From Porphyromonas somerae DSM 23386 (GTDB taxonomy: Bacteria > Bacteroidota > Bacteroidia > Bacteroidales > Porphyromonadaceae), in NCBI RefSeq assembly GCF_000372405.1, contig NZ_AQVC01000007.1:111-64110 (forward strand): DNA of 64,000 bases, given 5' to 3'. The notes below the pieces were generated by a model. It saw only the letters and a list, made by a program, of their open reading frames with translations, made no database searches and was not told where the DNA came from. This document shows positions 9,622-18,120 of this stretch, one piece after another; within the stretch, counting starts at the first letter, position 1; the number at the start of each line of letters is the position of its first letter. Made by a program: the position numbers and the translations under genes.

Positions 9622-9912
9622 AGGGGTTACGCATTAGAAAGTTCTAACTGTATGGTTTTTGGCGGGGTATCTATGAGTAAGGACCTCGGCAGAGGTCCGT
9701 GCTAAATAGGCACAGGTCAAGGCACGCAGTGCCGATGACCTGTGTATAGATAGGTGTAAAATACCCTTGCGACCCCAGCCGAGGGGTCGGACAACCCTAT
9801 CTCTAGGTCTGACCCCTCAGCCGGGGTCAGGGAGGTGCCTCATTAAGCAAGTGCTCTCCCATAGATGCTCCGATCATTACGACTTGGAAGACCTTTCTAA
9901 TACGTAACCCCT
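9622..9912. mobile_element. Non-autonomous element with 19-bp terminal inverted repeats
   Basis: The left end AGGGGTTACGCATTAGAAA (9622-9640) is matched by its reverse complement with one mismatch at 9894-9912. Inside are a conserved sub-terminal segment (TATGAGTAAGGACCTC) and several hairpins (CCTCGGCAGAGG, AGGTCA..TGACCT, and a pair built on GACCCC/GGGGTC). There is no reading frame for a transposase. Its relatives lie at 14161, 22137-22469, 27536-27644, 46246-46265 (one end), 58082-58384 and 61123-61396. No clear target-site duplication is seen. It fills most of the gap between the antiporter and PepSY genes. Confidence 0.8.
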
Positions 9913-9975
9913 GACCCCGTCGAATGACCCCTTCGAAGCTGCAAAACCGCCACTACAGTTAAAATCGGAACGCAA

Positions 9976-10018
9976 AAGGTAAGGTCCCCCAACCTATGGA
10001 GGACCTTACCTTAGCTTT
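9976..10018. terminator. Bidirectional intrinsic terminator
   Basis: A perfect 12-bp stem (AAGGTAAGGTCC / GGACCTTACCTT) has T-rich tracts on both sides (AGCTTTTC on plus, TTTTGCG on minus). It lies 50 bp beyond the stop of the PepSY gene and probably ends that minus-strand transcript. Confidence 0.8.
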
Positions 10019-10066
10019 TCCCCGATAGGGGATAAAGGGAATGCCAATGGATATCCTCTTAATGGG

Positions 10067-11590
10067 CTACCCCTGCTGTACCTCCCTACGTCGCTGATGG
10101 TTGCCTGAGCGGTGCTTTAGTGCACGTTTCAGGGCTCGCCATCCGAGGACTAAGCCAGTGACACTAACAACCGCTCCACCTGTGAGTAAGAAGAGCATGA
10201 TACAGAGCCAAAGCGTAGGGTGTTCGTAGCTCCAGACAAATTTTAGCGAGTGGAGTTTTTGGTAGGCCCAACTATTGAGTCTCGTCGCCCGATTCTGTAC
10301 GGATAAGTAGGGCTCCTCCAATGCGATGTAAAGGGTAGTCCCCTCAGCCGTCAAGAGGTAAAGTACTGGGAGAGGTAGCTTCCGCTTTCCCCGCGGATGG
10401 GGGAGATAATCGCCTTTATAGTGATGGAACACCGATGCCTCCTTCACCTCTATCGCTAGGTCAAGACCTTTGAGATAACTCACCACCTCCTCTTGGCTCA
10501 ATGCCAGTGGGACAAGAGAACCATCATCATTGTATACTAGGTAGATAGCTGGTTTATCGCTCTCCTCAAGTTGATAGTACGGCCGCCCCATGTAGTGTGA
10601 GTAGGTCACCTGCTTCACATTGGGGTGCTGGGCAAGGATGGGCTCAAAGTGCATCACCTCATTGCCAGTAATAGCTCCTCCATCCTTAATGCTATAGAGC
10701 TCGGTACGAGGAGATGGACCAGTAAGCCAGCGGGGTAAGGAATCCAAGGACATCCAGCCGCTAAACATCCACGTGAGCACAATTATACCAAAGAGAAGCC
10801 CCGATATATGGTGCCAATACAGCCACTTGCCCGACCTTTTTGAGAAGGGCGACCAACGGCGTCGGGAGGATCTTCGGCTCTTCACGGCCCATACAACGCC
10901 CACAATGATGCCTGAAATAATCATCACACAGCCCATAATCCCCAAGACCACAAATATCCCCTTCCAAAGCTCCACATCTTGCCGAATTGGCCAGAAGTAA
11001 ATCCAGTGAGGGATGGCACCAAAGTAGGCCATCCAGCGGTTGCTTTGGTTGGTCTCCTGCAACAGTCGGCCACTCTTGCCAGAGAAGTAAAGGGTTGTAG
11101 ACTTCGGGTTCTCTACTGATACTTTAATAAAGGGCAAGTCCTCTCTACGTGAGGCAAAAGGTAACCACTGATTAAGCTGGTGCAATGTATCTACCCGAGC
11201 AGGCGAGAGCCCCGTAAGTCGAAGTGTTTTCTCCGTTAGCTCCTCCAGCGTTGGAGGGATATCGTCTATAGGCTTCTCGGAGCGAAGGTCCATCAAGACC
11301 TCACCTTGGGCCCCACTGAGCGAGAGCACAGCCCTCCCCTCCTCACGCTTCAGTGAGAGAGTTGTAGGGCTGTCTCCTGTGGCAGTGTGTGTCTGGTACC
11401 AATCAATCAATTCACCCGTGCTGGGTAGGGAGTCGATGCTTCCAATCGGGTCCAATAGAGCAAACGCTTGCTCCTTCTCCACTCGGGGAAACCCTGAAAA
11501 GATCATAAAGAAACCAGTGACGAACCACATCACTAGCAGAGGTGCCATTAATATGCCTAGCCATTTGTGCAAAAAACGCAAAAGCTTCAT
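10067..11590 (-). CDS. PepSY-associated membrane protein (PepSY_TM family)
   Basis: The 507-residue inner-membrane protein begins MKLLRFLHKWLGILMAPLLVMWFVTG, the typical first helix of PepSY_TM proteins with a conserved HKWLG histidine. Further membrane segments lie near residues 205-230 (GIFVVLGIMGCVMIISGIIVGVV), 255-275 (HHISGLLFGIIVLTWMFSG) and 460-485. Large periplasmic loops carry PepSY-like domains. The family accompanies siderophore receptors and is thought to assist iron release or reduction in the periplasm. That role is supported here by the TonB receptor 15 bp upstream on the same strand. Exact biochemistry is unknown. Confidence 0.9.
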   Translation of the reverse strand: MKLLRFLHKWLGILMAPLLVMWFVTGFFMIFSGFPRVEKEQAFALLDPIGSIDSLPSTGELIDWYQTHTATGDSPTTLSLKREEGRAVLSLSGAQGEVLMDLRSEKPIDDIPPTLEELTEKTLRLTGLSPARVDTLHQLNQWLPFASRREDLPFIKVSVENPKSTTLYFSGKSGRLLQETNQSNRWMAYFGAIPHWIYFWPIRQDVELWKGIFVVLGIMGCVMIISGIIVGVVWAVKSRRSSRRRWSPFSKRSGKWLYWHHISGLLFGIIVLTWMFSGWMSLDSLPRWLTGPSPRTELYSIKDGGAITGNEVMHFEPILAQHPNVKQVTYSHYMGRPYYQLEESDKPAIYLVYNDDGSLVPLALSQEEVVSYLKGLDLAIEVKEASVFHHYKGDYLPHPRGKRKLPLPVLYLLTAEGTTLYIALEEPYLSVQNRATRLNSWAYQKLHSLKFVWSYEHPTLWLCIMLFLLTGGAVVSVTGLVLGWRALKRALKHRSGNHQRRREVQQG

Positions 11591-11605
11591 AGCATCCAGT
11601 AGTGC

Positions 11606-14014
11606 TTAGAATATTTTGTAGCGAATCATTAGCTTGAAATTACGAGGTGCAGCAGGTATCATCTGATTACCTAAAGACTGTGCAAAGTAGCTCTTGTCAA
11701 AAAGGTTGTTCAGCTGCAGACCTACAGAGACACCACTGTCTTTGATGGCGTAGTTAGCTCCCACATTTACCAAAGTATAAGGGTCGTAGTACAGGTTGCG
11801 ACCAAAGTTCCTATATATTTTATCGGTAAATGTAACGCTATAGTTGAGGTCAAGTCCAGAAAGTATCCCCTTATCAATGGTGTAATTACCAAATGAGTAG
11901 AAAGTGTGCATTGGGATCCTATTGAGCCTATCACCCTTGTCCACTCCACTTAGATCCAATTCATTCTTCGCAATTTCTCCATACTTCACATCTGTGAGGC
12001 CATATCCTAGGCTGATAAAGAGGCGGTCAATAGGTCTGTAGTTAAGTTCCGTCTCCAGTCCATTGGAGAGCACAGTCCCCACCTGTGCTACCACACTCTT
12101 ATCTATGTTTTTACCATCCACTATTCCAGGCACTACTCCAATATTGCGGACTAGGTTATTCTGCTTAATATGGTATATTGATAAGGTACCACTCAGCTTA
12201 TCCGAGAAGCTAAAGCTACCACCCACCTCTGCTTGGTAACCAGTGGTTGGCTCAAATACTGCCTTCTTAAAGTCCAGCTTCGATTGGTCAATTATCTTAC
12301 CATGGCGGTCCACTAAGATTTGCTTCTCACTAAAAGACCTCGCCCTACGGTCTGGTACAAAGAAGTTGGAAAAACTTCCATATATAGAGAGATCCTCAAT
12401 AGGCTCATACACCATCCCCAATCGATAAGTAAGGGAGTTGTAAGTCAGATTGGAGGTCAATTCACCACGATCGTATTGAGCCTTGCGGTCTATGGCAGAG
12501 GACCTGCTGTAGTTTTTGATGCTATAATTATTATATCGTAGTGCAACAAATCCCTTCAATTGACTAGAGAAGTCCAGGACATCTTGGAAGAAGAGACCAA
12601 TCACTTGAGTCTTTGATGGCGACGCCTTGCCAAAGCGAGAATGCATCAAGAGACTATTATCTGGCTGATAGGCAGAGACAATAGCATTTACCCCAGGGCC
12701 CCACACATCATCCTTATCATTCGGATGATGAATAGCATAAGGCTTTTTAGCAACGCCATATCCAGAAAATGATACTCTATCCATAAAGGTATATGAGCCA
12801 CCAACTAAGATATTGTTGCCCACCGAACCAATGTTGAATTTACCAGAGAAGTCCAGTTGATCCTGAATTGTCTGAGACTTATGCTGGAAGCGCAGTGGAA
12901 ACGTACGCTGTACATGGTCAAGATCAATATAAGTCTTTTTCCCATTCCTTGTGTAAGAATAAGGGAAGATAGGCTTGTCGCTAGTAGGATAGCTTAGTGT
13001 TTCTGTAGAGAAGTAGTCAATAACATCATAGTTGTACATCGCCTTATTGGAGAGCTTCCACCCATTATCCATATAGAAAACGTAGCGAAGCATACCATTG
13101 GCATTAGTATTGTACATAAAGTCACTCTCCGTATTGTATCTCTGTGCTAGGTTAAGACCCCTAAGGAGGTCACCCTCACGATAGATCACCTTACCAGCAA
13201 CTTCATCTGTAATATCGGCAGGCATCGTAGCGGGCAAGCCAGCTTCGGTACCATAATAATCGTGCACATAGCTCAGTCTCAAGTCTAGCACATGATTTGG
13301 TGCCAATCGGAAGTTGGTGTTATTATACAGCGAAAACCGCTTATCACCTCTATCTCGCCAGCCATCACCACCAGCCACATTTAGGTTGAAAAGCGTATTA
13401 ATACCGTCGACCACCTTCCCCCCAATGGTTCCAGATACTTGGTATGTATTCCACGAACCACCCATCAAGAGCAGCTCCAGAGTGGGCACATTTGTAGCCG
13501 ACTTACGCACTATGTTAATAGCACCACCAACAGAGGAGTGCCCCGATAGAATAGAGGCAGGCCCCTTGGTCACCTCTAGGGTTTCTACCATCGTAAGGTC
13601 GGGAACAGGATAAGAGTTGAAGGTGGTACGCTCGTCACGCATCCCATCAATCTCTATGGGGGTGTAGTCGAAACCTCTCACGCTAAGTTGCTGAAACGCA
13701 CCATAAGAAGTGCTCACATGTGCCGCAGGGGTAAATCTAACTGCCTCTTGGAAGTCAAAAACTCCTCTGAGCTTCAGCGGCGACAAAGAGATCTTAGAGA
13801 TCCTAAAGGGAAGATGCTTCATCTCCACATTGATTTTAGAGACCTTGTCGCGTCTAAACCCAACTACCTCTAAGCTCTTAAGGTGGTATACCGAGTCAGG
13901 CTCAGCTTTTGTAGGGTCGGTAACAGAATTCCCATTTGCATTGATTGCTAAAGCATTCGTTGAAGAGCTAGCAAGAAGCAAGAGAATGATGAATGATGTA
14001 AAATAATGCTTCAT
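11606..14014 (-). CDS. TonB-dependent siderophore-type receptor
   Basis: The 802-residue outer-membrane receptor has a signal peptide (about 1-24, ending NALAINA). Its plug domain is near 45-170, with the signatures QLSVRGFDYTPIEIDGMRDERTT and GPASILSGHSSVGGAINIV. A 22-strand barrel ends in the aromatic MIRYKIF. The TonB box is in the region SLEVVGFRRD. The plug pattern fits the hydroxamate or catecholate siderophore receptor group (FhuE/FoxA-like) rather than SusC. The PepSY partner downstream supports ferric-siderophore uptake; the substrate cannot be named. Confidence 0.93.
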   Translation of the reverse strand: MKHYFTSFIILLLLASSSTNALAINANGNSVTDPTKAEPDSVYHLKSLEVVGFRRDKVSKINVEMKHLPFRISKISLSPLKLRGVFDFQEAVRFTPAAHVSTSYGAFQQLSVRGFDYTPIEIDGMRDERTTFNSYPVPDLTMVETLEVTKGPASILSGHSSVGGAINIVRKSATNVPTLELLLMGGSWNTYQVSGTIGGKVVDGINTLFNLNVAGGDGWRDRGDKRFSLYNNTNFRLAPNHVLDLRLSYVHDYYGTEAGLPATMPADITDEVAGKVIYREGDLLRGLNLAQRYNTESDFMYNTNANGMLRYVFYMDNGWKLSNKAMYNYDVIDYFSTETLSYPTSDKPIFPYSYTRNGKKTYIDLDHVQRTFPLRFQHKSQTIQDQLDFSGKFNIGSVGNNILVGGSYTFMDRVSFSGYGVAKKPYAIHHPNDKDDVWGPGVNAIVSAYQPDNSLLMHSRFGKASPSKTQVIGLFFQDVLDFSSQLKGFVALRYNNYSIKNYSRSSAIDRKAQYDRGELTSNLTYNSLTYRLGMVYEPIEDLSIYGSFSNFFVPDRRARSFSEKQILVDRHGKIIDQSKLDFKKAVFEPTTGYQAEVGGSFSFSDKLSGTLSIYHIKQNNLVRNIGVVPGIVDGKNIDKSVVAQVGTVLSNGLETELNYRPIDRLFISLGYGLTDVKYGEIAKNELDLSGVDKGDRLNRIPMHTFYSFGNYTIDKGILSGLDLNYSVTFTDKIYRNFGRNLYYDPYTLVNVGANYAIKDSGVSVGLQLNNLFDKSYFAQSLGNQMIPAAPRNFKLMIRYKIF

Positions 14015-14040
14015 GATGATATAAATGATTGTAAATTAGC

Positions 14041-14117
14041 TCCACGACCAATTTGTGTCGCATAATGCAAGCATACGCACACTACAATGGTCGCAGAATT
14101 TATTTCCCGCAAAGGTA
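14041..14117 (-). promoter_or_regulatory. Promoter and leader hairpin of the siderophore receptor
   Basis: A TACCTTTG box (14110-14117, minus strand) matches the Bacteroidota -7 motif TAnnTTTG. The roughly 90-base leader that follows contains an imperfect inverted repeat (GACCA and ACAC arms at 14043-14056 and 14083-14096). No Fur box was recognised with confidence. The -33 element is weak. Confidence 0.6.
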
Positions 14118-14160
14118 CACAATTTGCCGGTCATTTCACCCCAATGCACCGGAAGTCTCA

Positions 14161-14225
14161 GGGGGTTACGCATTAAAAAGGTCTTACCGTATGGTCTTTA
14201 TCGGGGTGTCTGTGAGTAAGGATCT
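14161..14225. repeat. Single left end of the AGGGGTTACGCATTAGAAA element
   Basis: GGGGGTTACGCATTAAAAAG followed by TATGGTCTTTATCGGGGTGTCTGTGAGTAAGG matches the left end and sub-terminal part of the complete elements. No right end is found before the exonuclease-like gene begins at 14429, so this copy is truncated. The stretch from here to the 22-bp array (14226-14319) shows no other content. Confidence 0.7.
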
Positions 14226-14319
14226 TGGGCGGGGAAAGGTCGAATAGACAACCCGGCAAAAGAGGAGAAAAAGGCATTTGCAATCTATTGATATACAGCT
14301 ATATACAATAGCCAAAATT

Positions 14320-14407
14320 GAGTTACAACTAAGCGATCGGCGAGTTGCAACTAAGCAAATGCCGAGTTGCAACTAAGCAAATGACGAGTTGCATCTCAGT
14401 TTTTGGC
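14320..14407. repeat. 22-bp palindrome array, copy A
   Basis: Four consecutive units with an exact 22-bp period begin at 14320, 14342, 14364 and 14386. Each has a 10-bp core AGTTGCAACT (a perfect palindrome, with small variants) and a 12-bp spacer such as AAGCAAATGCCG or AAGCGATCGGCG. The same architecture occurs at 22316, 43142 and 61183. It lies between the exonuclease-like gene and the siderophore receptor promoter. Confidence 0.88.
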
Positions 14408-14428
14408 GAGATGGAGACCCTCTTCAGA

Positions 14429-15175
14429 TCAATGGTTATTAGGGAGCAGATGGAGCAGGCAGAGACGGGTGAAGTAGACGTTTCTCCAAGAGATAGGACG
14501 AAGGCTATAAAAGCGTTGGGGTGGAATGCCGGCGAGCTCTTCGGTGAGGTGTACTAGGCTGGGGTATCTACTGTCGGGCGAGGTGCAGAGATAGGTCATG
14601 GTACAGAAGGTGGGGAGCTGTTCTAGTTCAGCTGTATGCGTAGGTGCAACTCGCCTCACGGTACCTAGCAATATAGCACGGTCGAAGGCGATATTATGAC
14701 CTACGAGTATTGCTCCCGGTGTGAGATCAGAAAACCACCGCTCTACTAGCTCTTGCTCAGAAATGCTGTAAGGGGTTAGATGCGTGTCAGAGATGCCATG
14801 CACTCTGAAAGCTTCGGGCGAACTACTCACCTCTTGTCGGACCCGATAGGTGTGCCGAGTGATCAACTTGTACTGCTCATCCAGTAGCGCCCAGCTCGCC
14901 TCTAAGATTCTAGCCTCATCTCCAACCTCTACACTGAGACTTGTAGTCTGTAGGTCTAGGATCATCCACTTTGCCACTGCCCCATCTCCCTCTGCCCTTG
15001 GGATTGGGTCTAATAAAGGGCTACGTACTGCAATTGGCTGAACGGCTCTCTCTCCTTGAAAGTCCGATAAGTTGGTCTTTATCTTAATGCTCGGCTTCTT
15101 ATTATTAGGGTATAAAATAAGGGCGAGTAGCACAAGTGCTACCGCCCCTAATATCCAAAGTAAAGTTGTCATCAA
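14429..15175 (-). CDS. Membrane-anchored DEDD exonuclease-like protein, active site degraded
   Basis: The 248-residue product has one N-terminal membrane helix (TTLLWILGAVALVLLALILY) and then a DnaQ/polymerase III epsilon-like domain (about 70-240). Recognisable landmarks are LDLQTTSL (motif I), HGISDTHL, VGHNIAFDRAIL (motif II) and the CTMTYLC segment. The active site is not intact: motif I reads DLQT where the family has DxE, and the C-terminal HxxxxD motif is absent (FYSLRPISWRN occupies its place). Reading the end in the other two frames does not restore it. It starts 12 bp after proS on the same strand. It may be a binding protein derived from an exonuclease; no function is assigned. Confidence 0.82.
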   Translation of the reverse strand: MMTTLLWILGAVALVLLALILYPNNKKPSIKIKTNLSDFQGERAVQPIAVRSPLLDPIPRAEGDGAVAKWMILDLQTTSLSVEVGDEARILEASWALLDEQYKLITRHTYRVRQEVSSSPEAFRVHGISDTHLTPYSISEQELVERWFSDLTPGAILVGHNIAFDRAILLGTVRRVAPTHTAELEQLPTFCTMTYLCTSPDSRYPSLVHLTEELAGIPPQRFYSLRPISWRNVYFTRLCLLHLLPNNH

Positions 15176-15187
15176 GCGACCCTCCTT

Positions 15188-16672
15188 TTAGTAGGCTCTT
15201 GCAAATAGCACTCTACGTGCCGATGGCTTTCCACTGTAGATGCAAGTACCTGGAGTGGTATCTCCGTCACTAGGGATACAGCGAATAGTTGCCTTAGTCT
15301 CCTCCTTGATCGCTGCCTCGGTCTCGGGTGTGCCATCCCAGTGGGCGAGGATAAATCCGCCCTTTTCATCAAGCACTCGCTTGAATTCGTCGTAGCTATC
15401 CACCACAGTGGTATGCTCCTGACGGTAGTTGAGTGCCTTCTGATAGATATTCTTCTGAATATCCTCGAGCAGTTCGGAGATGTACTCCACGATACCCTCT
15501 AGTGCGTGGGTGCTCTTCTCTAGCTTATCGCGACGCATCACCTCAATCGTGCCATTCTCTAGGTCGCGACCACCCATGGCGAGGCGGACCGGTACCCCCT
15601 TCAGCTCATACTCGGCAAACTTCCAGCCGGGCTTCCGATTATCAGAATCATCAAGCTTCACCGAAATGCCCTTAGCCCTTAGCTCCTTTTGGATAGGCTC
15701 TAGAGTTGCCTTAATCTCTGCTAGTTGCTCCTCCGACTTGTAGATAGGCACCATCACCACCTGAATAGGGGCGAGGTGTGGAGGTAGTACGAGCCCATTA
15801 TCATCGGAGTGGCTCATGATGAGGGCACCCATCAATCGGGTGGAGACGCCCCACGAGGTAGCCCAAACGAGTTGCTGATTGCCCTCCTTATCGGTAAAGG
15901 TGACATCAAAAGCCTTGGCAAAGTTTTGACCGAGGAAGTGGGAGGTACCGCTCTGCAGAGCCTTGCCATCTTGCATCAGTGCCTCAATGGTATAGGTATC
16001 TACGGCACCAGCAAAGCGCTCCGTCTCACTCTTATGCCCTACGATCACAGGCATCCCCATGTACTCTTCGGCAAAAGTCTTGTAAACGCCAATCATACGC
16101 TCTGCCTCTTCCCTTGCCTCCTCCGAAGTGGCGTGGGCGGTATGCCCCTCTTGCCAAAGGAATTCGGCAGTGCGGAGGAATAGCCTGGTACGCATCTCCC
16201 AGCGAACCACATTGGCCCACTGATTGCAGAGGATAGGGAGGTCGCGCCACGATTGGATCCATCCTTTGTAGGTATTCCAAATAATCGTCTCAGAGGTGGG
16301 GCGAACGATCAGCTCCTCCTCCAGCTTTGCGGCAGGGTCTACTACCACGCCAGAGCCATCGGGGTTATTCTTAAGTCGATAGTGGGTCACCACAGCACAC
16401 TCCTTAGCAAATCCCTCCACGTGGTCGGCCTCTTTGCTGAGGAACGACTTAGGAATGAAGAGCGGGAAGTAGGCATTGGAGTGCCCCGTCTCCTTAAACA
16501 TTCGGTCGAGCGTCTGCTGCATCTTCTCCCAAATAGCGTAGCCATAGGGCTTGATCACCATACAGCCACGTACATCACTATTCTCAGCTAGGTCGGCTTT
16601 CATCACTAGCTCATTGTACCACCTAGAGTAGTCTTCGCTCCGAGGGGTGAGTGCGTCTATCTTCTTTGCCAT
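15188..16672 (-). CDS. proS: Prolyl-tRNA synthetase (short, eukaryote/archaeal-like type)
   Basis: The class II aminoacyl-tRNA synthetase has 494 residues and lacks the inserted editing domain of the long bacterial ProRS. The N-terminal segment [26 protein letters not shown] and the motif 2 and 3 regions ([44 protein letters not shown]) are typical. The C-terminus ends in the aromatic-rich FARAY, as in this type. It charges tRNA-Pro and is transcribed from its own promoter just upstream. Confidence 0.97.
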   Translation of the reverse strand: MAKKIDALTPRSEDYSRWYNELVMKADLAENSDVRGCMVIKPYGYAIWEKMQQTLDRMFKETGHSNAYFPLFIPKSFLSKEADHVEGFAKECAVVTHYRLKNNPDGSGVVVDPAAKLEEELIVRPTSETIIWNTYKGWIQSWRDLPILCNQWANVVRWEMRTRLFLRTAEFLWQEGHTAHATSEEAREEAERMIGVYKTFAEEYMGMPVIVGHKSETERFAGAVDTYTIEALMQDGKALQSGTSHFLGQNFAKAFDVTFTDKEGNQQLVWATSWGVSTRLMGALIMSHSDDNGLVLPPHLAPIQVVMVPIYKSEEQLAEIKATLEPIQKELRAKGISVKLDDSDNRKPGWKFAEYELKGVPVRLAMGGRDLENGTIEVMRRDKLEKSTHALEGIVEYISELLEDIQKNIYQKALNYRQEHTTVVDSYDEFKRVLDEKGGFILAHWDGTPETEAAIKEETKATIRCIPSDGDTTPGTCIYSGKPSARRVLFARAY

Positions 16673-16713
16673 CTTATCTTATTATCGTAAATATCATTCT
16701 TTATTCTGCGTCA

Positions 16714-16721
16714 CAAAGATA
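16714..16721 (-). promoter_or_regulatory. -7 box of the proS promoter
   Basis: TATCTTTG on the minus strand, 42 bp upstream of the proS start codon, matches TAnnTTTG. It lies immediately beyond the stop of the preceding nitrilase gene, which separates proS from the DUF2723 operon. Confidence 0.7.
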
Positions 16722-16741
16722 CCAAATAATCCTCTCTCAGA

Positions 16742-17545
16742 TTACCTTGGTAGTAGCTGGAAGGGGTCGAGGTCTTCGAGGACGGGGAAAGCACTCCTTC
16801 GTGCCATAAGGTCGGGGCGAGCGAGGGTGGCGGTGAGGAGGGTCTCCACTGGCTCTTTGCTCTCGCTTAGGCTCTCCCCTTCACTATCAAGGATAAAGGA
16901 GTAGCCAGGGTAGACGAGCTTGGGGTGGGGGGTGCCGCCACGATTGGAGGCGACCAGATAGCTCTGGTTTTCAATCGCACGAGCTCTGAGAAGGCGTTCC
17001 CATGCCAGGTGGCGTGGACGAGGCCAATTGGCAGAGCAGAGGAGTAGGTCATAAAGGCCCAGCTCTGGGTCTTGCCGCAGCCAAGTGGGGAAGCGGAGGT
17101 CGTAGCAAGTGCTGAGGCGGATTTGCCAACCTTGGTAGCTCACCTGCACCCGCTCCTCTCCTGCCTCGAAGTGCTCCGACTCACCGCCTAGGTGAAATAG
17201 GTGCTTCTTGCGGTAGTAGGTCACCTCGCCTGTAGGGGTAACGAAAAGGCCGGTGTTGCTAGGCTTACCACTCGGGCGTAGCTCTAGCAGGGTGCCATAA
17301 AGCGCTGCATCGTGTGCTGTGGCGAGTGCTTTCATCGTCTCCAGCCCTCGCTCGAATGCCTCGGTGAGGAACTCCCGAGAGAGGTCTGCCACCTTTACGA
17401 GGAAGCCAGTGGTCCACATCTCGGGCAGCACTAGTAGGTCAAACGCTTGCCCCACCACTAGTTGCCTTACCTTGGCGATGTTAGCATCAATATCTTTCTG
17501 CTGCTGCTCCATCTGTAGCGAAGCGACTACTAGCTGCTCTTTCAT
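16742..17545 (-). CDS. Carbon-nitrogen hydrolase, omega-amidase type (YafV/Nit2-like)
   Basis: The 267-residue nitrilase-superfamily enzyme has the Glu-Lys-Cys triad visible in LVLPEMWTTGF (Glu), YYRKKHLF (Lys) and LSTCYDLRFPTW (Cys). The sequence pattern is closest to the YafV/omega-amidase branch, which hydrolyses alpha-ketoglutaramate and alpha-ketosuccinamate, products of glutamine or methionine transamination. The start codon overlaps the acyltransferase stop by 4 bp. The link to the lipid and polysaccharide genes upstream is positional only. Confidence 0.9.
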   Translation of the reverse strand: MKEQLVVASLQMEQQQKDIDANIAKVRQLVVGQAFDLLVLPEMWTTGFLVKVADLSREFLTEAFERGLETMKALATAHDAALYGTLLELRPSGKPSNTGLFVTPTGEVTYYRKKHLFHLGGESEHFEAGEERVQVSYQGWQIRLSTCYDLRFPTWLRQDPELGLYDLLLCSANWPRPRHLAWERLLRARAIENQSYLVASNRGGTPHPKLVYPGYSFILDSEGESLSESKEPVETLLTATLARPDLMARRSAFPVLEDLDPFQLLPR

Positions 17546-18120
17546 AGGTCTGCAAACTGCTGAGGGTACTTCGCCATACTGCTATCGAAATAGCTTCGAA
17601 TCTTGCGGATCGCCTCTTCTATATCGGTTTGGTCGGGCATAATAGAGGCAATGATGCCCACCTCCTTCTTTTTATAATCAATCTTGGCTAGGTCAATTGG
17701 TACGCCTGCTCCTTTCGCAATACGGTAGAATCCGCTCTTCCAGCGGTCACGGCGCTTGCGTGTCCCTTCGGGTGTGATGCCGATGTGTAGGCGGTCGGCT
17801 TTCTGAATCATCTCTACCGCCTGGTCTACCGAGGAGCCTCCGCTCTTGCGGTCTACTGGTAGTCCCCCTAGCGGCTTAAATATCAGGTTGAAGGGAAAGG
17901 TAAACCACTCTTTCTTGATTAGGAAGCGAGGTGTCACGCCGACGCCCCACGCTTTGTAGTATAGATACCCGATGATAAAATCCCAATTAGAGGTGTGGGG
18001 TGCCACGCAGATGACACTCTTCGGGTGGAAAGTCTCGGGAAATATAGGGGTCCAACCGAAGCGGGCGAGTAGTCGCCCGGCCCAGTTGAGCGGTTTGTTA
18101 TGGTTGTTAGGTTGGCTCAT
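17542..18120 (-). CDS. 1-acylglycerol-3-phosphate acyltransferase-like protein
   Basis: PlsC-superfamily acyltransferase of 192 residues. The HX4D catalytic motif is in APHTSNWDF, and the second motif is GITPEGTRKRR. The start is set at MSQPNNHNK (18120), where ATGA overlaps the deacetylase stop; an upstream ATG at 18159 would lie inside the deacetylase gene. Short PlsC-like proteins of this group often act on lipids other than phosphatidic acid, such as ornithine or lipid A precursors, so the substrate is open. Its place in a set with a deacetylase and a membrane glycosyltransferase suggests envelope synthesis. Confidence 0.9.
   Translation of the reverse strand: MSQPNNHNKPLNWAGRLLARFGWTPIFPETFHPKSVICVAPHTSNWDFIIGYLYYKAWGVGVTPRFLIKKEWFTFPFNLIFKPLGGLPVDRKSGGSSVDQAVEMIQKADRLHIGITPEGTRKRRDRWKSGFYRIAKGAGVPIDLAKIDYKKKEVGIIASIMPDQTDIEEAIRKIRSYFDSSMAKYPQQFADL

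Noticed and set aside
14320-14407. CRISPR array
   Set aside because: The conserved part is only a 10-bp palindrome, spacers are 12 bp and themselves repeat within and between arrays, and no cas gene is in the window.
14429-14560. Frameshift restoring the exonuclease C-terminal motif
   Set aside because: The two other frames were read by eye and neither gives the HxxxxD pattern.
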